NCBI GenBank assembly: GCA_019309685.1
Contig: JAFDFT010000062.1
Coordinates: 1 to 10,775, forward strand
DNA: 10,775 nt
Source of the DNA: Deltaproteobacteria bacterium
Lineage (GTDB): Bacteria; Desulfobacterota; Desulfobacteria; Desulfobacterales; JAABPS01
Direction of reading: 5' to 3'
The notes under the pieces were generated by a model. The model ran no database searches. It worked only from the letters and a program-made list of their open reading frames with translations, and was not told where the DNA came from. Position 1 is the stretch's first letter; each line of letters starts with the position of its first letter. Positions 5,563 through 10,775 of the stretch are shown piece after piece. Position numbers and translations under genes: made by a program.

Positions 5563-7491
5563 TTATTTCTTATCGTCTTTAACTTCCTCAAAATCAGCGT
5601 CTACCACATCCTCATCACTGCCGGCTGCTCCCTGCTGATCCGCGCCCTCAGCGTCGTCGGCGGCATCTTGCGCAGTACCTTCCTGCGATGCCTGCTGATA
5701 CATTGCTTCCGCGAGCTTATGTGAGGTCTGGGTTAATTCATCGCTCAGGCGTTTGATTTCATCCACATCTTCGCCTTCCATTGCCTTCTTCAGCGATTCG
5801 ATAGCGCTTTCAACATTCGTTTTGGTTTCACTATCAATCTTATCTCCAAGATCCGTTATGGATTTCTCTGTTGAATAGATCAATGAATCCGCCATATTTT
5901 TGGCTTCAACGAGTTCCTTTTTCTTTTTATCCTCTTCAGCATGCAGCTCCGCGTCTTTGACAAGATTATCAATCTCTTCCTCTGAAAGTCCTGAAGAGGC
6001 TTCTATCCGGATGGACTGTTCCTTATTTGTTGCCTGATCTTTAGCAGACACATTAACGATTCCATTGGCGTCAATATCAAATGCCACCTCAATCTGAGGA
6101 ACGCCTCTGGGCGCAGGTGGAATACCCACAAGCTCAAACCGGCCAAGTGTTTTATTCCCTTGTGCCATTTCTCTTTCGCCCTGAAGTACATGAATTGAAA
6201 CAGCCGGCTGACTATCAGCAGCCGTTGAAAAAATCTGGCTTTTCTTTGTGGGAATGGTTGTATTTTTTTCAATCAGACGTGTCATTACACCGCCAAGCGT
6301 TTCTATTCCCAACGATAAGGGAGTAACATCCAGCAGAAGCACATCCTTTACATCTCCTTTTAAGACACCGCCCTGAATAGCGGCTCCCAATGCAACCACC
6401 TCATCCGGATTCACGCCCTTATTCGGTTCCTTCCCAAAAATCTTTTTTACCCGCTCCTGAACCGCCGGCATTCGTGTCATACCGCCGACCAGAACAACCT
6501 CATTAATTTCATCCGGTGACAGGCCTGCATCTTTCATCGCTGTTTTACAGGGATTTTCCAGTTTATCCAGCAAATCAGAAACAAGAGATTCAAGTTTTGC
6601 CCTGGATAGTTTTACGTTCATGTGTTTCGGACCGCTGGCATCGGCTGTAATAAAAGGAAGATTCACGTCTGTCTCCATGGAAGTTGACAGTTCCATCTTC
6701 GCCTTTTCAGCCGCCTCTTTCAACCGCTGCAGGGCCATTTTGTCACTTCTGATATCAATTCCCTGATCCTTTTTGAATTCATCAGCCAGGTAATCGATCA
6801 ACCGTAGATCAAAATCCTCGCCGCCAAGGTGCGTATCCCCATTGGTGGCCTTCACCTCAAACACACCATCACCGATTTCAAGTACAGACACATCAAATGT
6901 TCCGCCGCCAAGGTCAAACACAGCGATCTTTTCTTCCTTCTTTTTGTCCAAACCGTAAGCAAGAGATGCGGCGGTTGGTTCATTGATGATTCTTAACACA
7001 TTGAGTCCGGCAATTTTGCCGGCATCTTTTGTCGACTGCCGTTGACTGTCATTAAAATAGGCGGGTACTGTAACCACAGCATCGGTGATCTTCTCTCCAA
7101 GATATTCCTCTGCTGTTTTCTTTATATTGGCAAGTATAAAGGAGGATATTTCCGCGGGACTGTTTTTGTTTTCTCTCAGATTAATCCGCACGTCACCATT
7201 TTCAGCTTCTTCAATTTTGTATGGAAGTATCTTGAGGTCACTTTGAACTTCCGATGATTTAAATTTGCGTCCGATCAGCCTTTTTACACCAAAGACGGTG
7301 TTTTCCGGATTTGTAATTGCCTGCCTTTTGGCGATCTGGCCGACTAACCGCTCTCCCCCTTCCGAAACAGCAACAACTGAAGGAGTTGTACGTCCGCCTT
7401 CCGGATTCGTAATTATTTTCGCATCCCCCGCTTCCATGATCGCTACACATGAATTCGTTGTTCCAAGATCGATTCCAATTATCTTACTCAT
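5563..7491 (-). CDS. dnaK: Molecular chaperone DnaK (Hsp70)
   Basis: Cytoplasmic Hsp70 that binds exposed hydrophobic peptide segments and folds them in ATP-driven cycles with a J-protein and GrpE. The 642-aa length is standard. The first phosphate motif GIDLGTTNS is at 6-14, the second is DLGGGTFDVSVLEIGDG (near 195), then VGGMTRMPAVQ. The interdomain linker DVLLLDVTPLSLGIETLGG (near 390) leads into the beta-sandwich substrate-binding domain and helical lid. The acidic, Ala/Gln-rich tail ends DFEEVKDDKK. An AAGGAGGA ribosome site (7498-7505) lies 6 nt before the ATG. It is second in a grpE-dnaK operon with a 47-bp gap. No dnaJ follows; the next minus-strand feature is a long palindrome. Confidence 0.99.
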   Translation of the reverse strand: MSKIIGIDLGTTNSCVAIMEAGDAKIITNPEGGRTTPSVVAVSEGGERLVGQIAKRQAITNPENTVFGVKRLIGRKFKSSEVQSDLKILPYKIEEAENGDVRINLRENKNSPAEISSFILANIKKTAEEYLGEKITDAVVTVPAYFNDSQRQSTKDAGKIAGLNVLRIINEPTAASLAYGLDKKKEEKIAVFDLGGGTFDVSVLEIGDGVFEVKATNGDTHLGGEDFDLRLIDYLADEFKKDQGIDIRSDKMALQRLKEAAEKAKMELSTSMETDVNLPFITADASGPKHMNVKLSRAKLESLVSDLLDKLENPCKTAMKDAGLSPDEINEVVLVGGMTRMPAVQERVKKIFGKEPNKGVNPDEVVALGAAIQGGVLKGDVKDVLLLDVTPLSLGIETLGGVMTRLIEKNTTIPTKKSQIFSTAADSQPAVSIHVLQGEREMAQGNKTLGRFELVGIPPAPRGVPQIEVAFDIDANGIVNVSAKDQATNKEQSIRIEASSGLSEEEIDNLVKDAELHAEEDKKKKELVEAKNMADSLIYSTEKSITDLGDKIDSETKTNVESAIESLKKAMEGEDVDEIKRLSDELTQTSHKLAEAMYQQASQEGTAQDAADDAEGADQQGAAGSDEDVVDADFEEVKDDKK

Positions 7492-7538
7492 GTTTTTTCC
7501 TCCTTGCCATTAGACCTGTATTTCTCATTCTTTTAATC

Positions 7539-8183
7539 TTATTCATCCTTGACCTCTTCCACTTCAGCTGATTCACTATTTTCTTTTGCTTTTGAAACAG
7601 AGACCATAGCGGGTCTAAGCAACCTGTCATGAATCATGTATCCCTTCTGAAACTCTTTTAACACAATACTTTCCGGATATTCATCTGTCTCTTCCTGCGT
7701 GACAGCCTGATGAAAATTCGGGTCAAAGGGTTTTTCCAACGCGTCTATTTGTTTGACTGAAAATTTTTCAAAAACCTTCGTGATCTCATTGATCGTCAAA
7801 TTTACGCCCTCTGCCACACAACTATCTGTATTAGATTGATTTTCTGATGAGTTTACGGCTCTTTCCAGATTATCAACTAAAACAAGTATTTCTTTTAGAA
7901 TGGATTCGTTGGCGAACTTCCTGAAATCATCTATTTCACGCTCAGTCCGCTTTTTGTAGTTTTCAAATTCAGCGGAAACCCTTAACAAACGATCATAGTT
8001 CTCTTTGGTCTCCTCCTGCGCGGCTTCCAGTTTATTTTCCAGCTCTTCTATTTGATTGCCTGCACTGGTTTTGTCTGCTTTTTTTGGATGACTTTTCTTG
8101 GAAGAAGTGCTTTCCTCTGCCCTCTCCTTCATTTCGGATTCTTTTTTGTGTTTCTTTTCAACCATCAGCTTGTATTTACCCAA
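7539..8183 (-). CDS. grpE: Nucleotide exchange factor GrpE
   Basis: Homodimeric co-chaperone that releases ADP from DnaK. It shows a charged, disordered N-terminus, a long coiled-coil helix (about residues 44-110, NQIEELENKLEAAQEE through RLLRVSAEFENYKKRTERE), and the C-terminal beta domain with the family signature GYMIHDRLLRPAMVSVSK (181-198). Length is 214 aa if it starts at TTG 8183. An in-frame ATG at 8165 (MVEKKHKK, giving 208 aa) is at least as likely, and neither has a strong ribosome site. No hrcA gene precedes it and no CIRCE-type inverted repeat (TTAGCACTC-N9-GAGTGCTAA) is seen, so regulation is probably not by HrcA at this site. Confidence 0.96.
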   Translation of the reverse strand: MGKYKLMVEKKHKKESEMKERAEESTSSKKSHPKKADKTSAGNQIEELENKLEAAQEETKENYDRLLRVSAEFENYKKRTEREIDDFRKFANESILKEILVLVDNLERAVNSSENQSNTDSCVAEGVNLTINEITKVFEKFSVKQIDALEKPFDPNFHQAVTQEETDEYPESIVLKEFQKGYMIHDRLLRPAMVSVSKAKENSESAEVEEVKDE

Positions 8184-8232
8184 ATGAAATTTAAATTCAT
8201 AAAACCCGCTGTACGCGGAAAATGTTGAATAA

Positions 8233-8260
8233 AAAATAATGCTATTTCAAACAATGTCAA
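8233..8260 (-). promoter_or_regulatory. Sigma70-like promoter for grpE-dnaK
   Basis: Minus strand: a perfect TTGACA (8255-8260), a 16-bp spacer, then TATTTT (8233-8238, four of six). It would start transcription near 8226, about 45-60 nt before the candidate grpE starts. No heat-shock sigma32 -10 (CCCCAT-like) is visible at suitable spacing. A small CCGC/GCGG hairpin (8206-8218) lies in the leader. Confidence 0.4.
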
Positions 8261-8363
8261 GGCGATGATTGCATTTCAGAGGCAATATTGGCGAGAAAAA
8301 TCAAGAAGCGTATTAATTGAATGAAAATATTTCTAAAATATAATGATTGGATAATATTATCAG

Positions 8364-8620
8364 ATGGTTGTGCACCCTCTATCGAATGAATCCCGGAAAA
8401 ACATAAGTTAAATACATGAACGGGAACAATCCGCGACACAGACTAAATCACTTATCGCTGCTTCCTTCCGGATCTGACGAGGTTCATGACCGTCTGTTGC
8501 GCGGCGGCCGCTCAAAATAACTTAACGTTTATCGGAATTAAATCCTCCAGAGGGAATTCAGCCCCGCGTAAGCGGTTTTCGGGAAAAGGGCACCGCTAAC
8601 TCCCCGCCTAGCACAACCTT
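8364..8620 (-). ncRNA. ffs: SRP RNA, large bacterial type with Alu domain
   Basis: RNA scaffold of the signal recognition particle, which with Ffh targets nascent membrane and secreted proteins to FtsY. Read on the minus strand, the S domain carries the invariant Ffh-binding loop region (8457-8477: TCAG, then TCCGGAAGGAAGCAGC). The 5' part begins GGTTGTGCTAGGCGGGGAG and continues AGCGGTGCCC, CCGCTTACGCGGGGCTGAATTCCC, which matches the Alu domain of Bacillus-type scRNA. The 3' end GCACAACC (8366-8373) pairs perfectly with the 5' GGTTGTGC (8611-8618), closing the molecule. The long central helix is also visible: AAGTTA blocks on both sides and CAGAC (near 8491) against GTCTG (near 8438). Length is about 255 nt against roughly 110 nt for the short 4.5S form. 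Exact ends are inferred. Confidence 0.9.
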
Positions 8621-8624
8621 TTTA

Positions 8625-8652
8625 TATATAGAGCATATTTTCCTTTTTTCAA
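8625..8652 (-). promoter_or_regulatory. Promoter of the SRP RNA gene
   Basis: Minus strand: TTGAAA (8647-8652), a 16-bp spacer, TATATA (8625-8630), then six bases to GG at 8618, the first paired base of the SRP RNA. Position relative to the RNA 5' end is what is expected of a sigma70-type promoter. Confidence 0.6.
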
Positions 8653-8827
8653 GGATTATTCGTATTTACCCATCTTTCCGGAAGAATATCGCAGGTATTT
8701 GAGTCTTGTACCTTTTCTTATTCAATGATAAATATTTAGGTTATTTGCCCAGGATGATTTCATGAAAAGAGTAAAACCCTTTCTATTTTTTTACGCTCAA
8801 TTAGGTTAAAACGTTTCATCAGAATAT
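8653..8827. other. Leader region between the SRP RNA promoter and tilS
   Basis: This is an AT-rich divergent region. A possible tilS promoter is TTGTAC (8706-8711), then 17 bp, then TAAATA (8729-8734), with a poor -10. A 15-codon frame, ATG 8762 to TAA 8807-8809 (MKRVKPFLFFYAQLG), lies in the same frame as tilS, 18 bp before it; it has no clear ribosome site and is probably chance. No further structure is seen. Confidence 0.3.
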
Positions 8828-10414
8828 ATGAAAGACTATCCAAACAACTTAAGTGATATCCATTTATTTCAATCTGCTAAAAAAACCATCAGCGCATTCG
8901 GTATGATACAAAAAGGCGATGCTATCCTTGTTGGTGTATCCGGCGGACCGGATTCTGTTGCCCTTCTTCACACGCTGCGTTTTTTGGCACCAGATGTGTC
9001 ATTCACGCTCGGAATCGCGCACCTGAATCATTGCCTGCGTGGAAATGATTCAGATGACGATGCCCGATTTGTTCTATCCCTGTGCGAAAAGCTTGATTTG
9101 CCGTGTTATATGGCTAAGGAAAATGTTCTGGCATATAAAAAACAACACGGACTTTCTCTCGAAGAAGCGGCTCGGCGCGTCCGGTATGAATTTTACTATA
9201 ACACGGCAAAAACAAACGCTTTTAACAAAATCGCCCTAGGTCATCACCAAGAAGATAATGCGGAACTTATCCTTATGCATCTTTTTCGCGGAAGCGGCCC
9301 CCTGGGCATTTCCGGCATCCCGCCAATCCGAAAACTTAAAGAAAATAATATAAGAATAATCCGTCCTTTCATTGAACTATCCAAAACACAAATTATTGAT
9401 TTTTTAAGAAAAAATAATATCGAGTATGTTACTGATAAAAGCAATCTGGAACCATCGCATCTAAGAAACAACATACGAAATGATCTGCTTCCTCTGCTTA
9501 AGACAACGTACAATCCAAAAATAATTGAGACGCTCAACCGCCTTTCTTCAATCGTTCGATCAGAAGAAAAGTGGATGGATGATATCATTGTGCCATTGTT
9601 CGAACAGATGGTCACCTGCCTGGAAAATGGCCGTATAGCCCTTTGTGTATCAGATCTTAGCCAGTTAACGATAGCGGCTCAAAGACGAATTATTCGAAAA
9701 GCAATTAGGGAAATAAAAGGGAATATCAGGCGAATAACATTTACCCATGTTGATTCAATTATCGCTCTTGCCAAAGATGGTCCAAACCAAAGCAGCCTTG
9801 ATTTTCCGGACCGTATAAGGGCATTAAAAGATGGTAATGAGCTGTTAATACTTCAAGAAATAAAGCCTTTGCGTGATCTAACAAATAAAGAAAATAATAC
9901 AATATCGAGCGTATATGAATACAAAATCGATAACCCTTTGGGAGACGACCCCGCAGGGAACAACCCAGTAGATAACGACCCTGTAAGAGACGTTGACAAT
10001 ACCGACAGTTCTGCTATCCCGGGAGAGTCGTTTCAAAACAGGAAACCTAAATCGATATTTATAAAAGAAATTAATGCCCATTTAAAGTTTGCTGAAATCC
10101 GAATACACGACCTTTCGGATGTAAAGCGAACCGGACAGCAAAGCGCTTTTTTTGATTATGACCGCCTCAATTTTCCATTGGTTCTTAGAAATTTTATGCC
10201 AGGCGATCGTTTTACGCCAATGGGCATGTCCGGCACACAAAAAGTGAAAAAATATTTTATTGATCACAAGATCCCTAAAAACATGCGGGCTGATATTCCT
10301 GTTTTGCTGAGCAATGGGAAAATTATCTGGGTGGTGGGGCATAGAATTGACGAAACAGTTAAAGTCACTTCAACGACTCGAAATGTTCTTAAGGCGGAAC
10401 TTTTTCTTGCCTAA
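8828..10414 (+). CDS. tilS: tRNA(Ile)-lysidine synthetase TilS
   Basis: Essential enzyme that uses ATP to attach lysine to cytidine 34 of the tRNA-Ile CAU anticodon, making lysidine so that it reads AUA. The N-terminal PP-loop ATPase domain has SGGPDS (38-43), LNHCLRG (66-72), EEAARRVRYEF (112-122) and GHHQEDNAE (138-146), followed by RPFIELSK and the DKSNLEPSHLRNNIRNDLLP segment. The C-terminal TilS domain has MPGDRFTPMGMSGTQKVKKYFID and IPVLLSNGKIIWVVGHRIDE. At 528 aa it is longer than typical members (about 430-480). The extra length lies partly in an acidic linker at residues about 360-402, which contains a 15-bp in-frame tandem repeat. No strong ribosome site precedes ATG 8828, so the start is the likeliest rather than proven. 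It is followed by ftsH, a common gene order. Confidence 0.96.
   Translation: MKDYPNNLSDIHLFQSAKKTISAFGMIQKGDAILVGVSGGPDSVALLHTLRFLAPDVSFTLGIAHLNHCLRGNDSDDDARFVLSLCEKLDLPCYMAKENVLAYKKQHGLSLEEAARRVRYEFYYNTAKTNAFNKIALGHHQEDNAELILMHLFRGSGPLGISGIPPIRKLKENNIRIIRPFIELSKTQIIDFLRKNNIEYVTDKSNLEPSHLRNNIRNDLLPLLKTTYNPKIIETLNRLSSIVRSEEKWMDDIIVPLFEQMVTCLENGRIALCVSDLSQLTIAAQRRIIRKAIREIKGNIRRITFTHVDSIIALAKDGPNQSSLDFPDRIRALKDGNELLILQEIKPLRDLTNKENNTISSVYEYKIDNPLGDDPAGNNPVDNDPVRDVDNTDSSAIPGESFQNRKPKSIFIKEINAHLKFAEIRIHDLSDVKRTGQQSAFFDYDRLNFPLVLRNFMPGDRFTPMGMSGTQKVKKYFIDHKIPKNMRADIPVLLSNGKIIWVVGHRIDETVKVTSTTRNVLKAELFLA
9929..9988 (+). repeat. 15-bp in-frame tandem repeat in the tilS linker
   Basis: Four degenerate 15-bp units encode pentapeptides of the form (D/N)(D/N)P-x-x: DNPLG, DDPAG, NNPVD, NDPVR (residues 368-387). 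A decayed fifth unit without proline (DVDN) follows. The phase is exact, so the reading frame is kept. The units lie between the catalytic and C-terminal TilS domains, where length changes should be tolerated. Confidence 0.75.
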
Positions 10415-10454
10415 TGCTAAAATATGATTAATATTGATAAAACCAATTAATTAA

Positions 10455-10484
10455 TGCCCATCCATTAATTTCGAAAGATGGGCA
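10455..10484 (+). terminator. Hairpin after tilS
   Basis: TGCCCATC (10455-10462) and GATGGGCA (10477-10484) form a perfect 8-bp stem with a 14-nt loop, 40 bp after the tilS stop codon. It is followed by CCTAATACTG rather than a T-run, so it may be an attenuator or processing structure instead of a classic terminator. Confidence 0.4.
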
Positions 10485-10494
10485 CCTAATACTG

Positions 10495-10635
10495 TTTCAA
10501 ATCCAGAAATGAGCAATTTTTTCGCAAGGTCAAGGAAATCAAGGAATTGCGAAGAGGCGTACTCAGTTGTACGTCGACAAGCAATTCCGAAGATCGACGC
10601 AGAGATTGCGGAAAAGGGCCATTTATGGATGGAAA
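10495..10635. repeat. Long imperfect palindrome, element 4 (before ftsH)
   Basis: A 141-bp full-length imperfect inverted repeat centred on GGCGTAC (10556-10562), loop TCAGTT, GTACGTC (10569-10575). The left arm aligns with the reverse complement of the right arm through TTTC, ATCCA, AAATG, TTTT, CGCAA, GGAATTGC and GGCGTAC. Its left part and apex are about 90% identical to 918-1003. It lies between tilS and ftsH and ends 13 bp before the ftsH ribosome site, so a tilS-ftsH readthrough transcript would carry the folded RNA just upstream of the start. Confidence 0.75.
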
Positions 10636-10648
10636 TGAATAATTTTTC

Positions 10649-10655
10649 AGGAGGA
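10649..10655 (+). promoter_or_regulatory. Ribosome binding site that sets the ftsH start
   Basis: AGGAGGA ends 7 nt before TTG 10663. No ATG or GTG occurs in frame at usable spacing; the first in-frame ATG is inside the membrane segment. This supports the TTG start. Confidence 0.75.
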
Positions 10656-10662
10656 ACTATCT

Positions 10663-10775
10663 TTGAATCAAATCTCTAAAAATCTGGCGTTATGGCTCGT
10701 TATATTCATCATGGGGTTTATGCTTTATACCCTAGTTCAAAAAAGCAAAACTTCGGAAATCATCCCCCCGAGTTA
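10663..10775 (+). CDS. ftsH: ATP-dependent zinc metalloprotease FtsH (3' partial)
   Basis: Only 37 full codons are in the window. The product begins (M)NQISKNLALWLVIFIMGFM, matching the FtsH N-terminus (typical form M-N-x-x-x-K-N-L-A-L-W-L-V-I), a short cytoplasmic tip followed by the first transmembrane helix, then LYTLVQKSKTSEIIP leading into the periplasmic domain. FtsH is a hexameric membrane AAA protease that degrades misplaced membrane proteins and short-lived regulators. The ATPase and protease domains lie outside the window, so the identification rests on this signature and on the tilS neighbour. Translation appears to start at TTG. Confidence 0.85.
   Translation, partial: MNQISKNLALWLVIFIMGFMLYTLVQKSKTSEIIPPS

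Noticed and set aside
8184..8260. CIRCE or sigma32 heat-shock control element before grpE
   Set aside because: No TTAGCACTC/GAGTGCTAA dyad and no CCCCAT-like -10 are found at suitable spacing.
8257..8439. 60-codon minus-strand frame upstream of grpE
   Set aside because: It overlaps the 3' part of the SRP RNA and a possible worn repeat, and resembles no family.
8762..8809. 15-codon leader-peptide-like frame before tilS
   Set aside because: No ribosome site, no run of regulatory codons and no attenuator hairpin next to it; likely chance.
1..10775. A novel defence or biosynthetic multi-gene system
   Set aside because: Apart from HicBA, one unrecognised protein and the repeat elements, all genes are housekeeping or a lone ligase; no operon of unknown genes is present.

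Overview
The window reads as ordinary chromosome from a Gram-negative bacterium. A LolA-family periplasmic carrier implies an outer membrane. A moderately AT-rich base composition, an Alu-domain (large-type) SRP RNA, a tilS-ftsH pair and many dispersed palindromic repeats fit a Desulfobacterota (former Deltaproteobacteria) genome, possibly Desulfobacterales. That placement is inference; no rRNA or other decisive marker is present.

Layout, left to right. (1) The 3' part of a yebC/pmpR-type gene (+) ends in a 450-bp gap packed with long imperfect palindromes. (2) On the minus strand lie lolA and, upstream of it, an unrecognised 264-aa gene. (3) After a gap with one doubtful 54-codon ORF comes a compact hicB-hicA toxin-antitoxin pair (minus). 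(4) A class I adenylate-forming acyl-CoA ligase (+) converges on the grpE-dnaK chaperone pair (minus), with another long palindrome just past the dnaK stop. (5) Upstream of grpE on the same strand is a complete large-type SRP RNA of about 255 nt, with a good sigma70-like promoter. (6) tilS (+) follows, with an in-frame 15-bp tandem repeat, then another long palindrome, then the first 37 codons of ftsH, which starts at TTG.

Most genes are housekeeping: protein folding (GrpE-DnaK), membrane protein targeting (SRP RNA), tRNA-Ile lysidine synthesis (TilS), membrane proteolysis (FtsH), lipoprotein transport (LolA). HicBA and the acyl-CoA ligase are the accessory elements.

The feature not explained by the genes is a set of 120-142 bp imperfect palindromes: four intact or nearly so, one half copy, and one or two possible remnants. 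Each folds back along its whole length around a short apical loop. Three of them begin at, or within 7 bp of, the stop codon of yebC, lolA or dnaK; a fourth ends 13 bp before the ftsH ribosome binding site. They look like non-autonomous miniature elements that may now act as 3'-end or intercistronic structures. I found no strong evidence for a new multi-gene defence or metabolic system.
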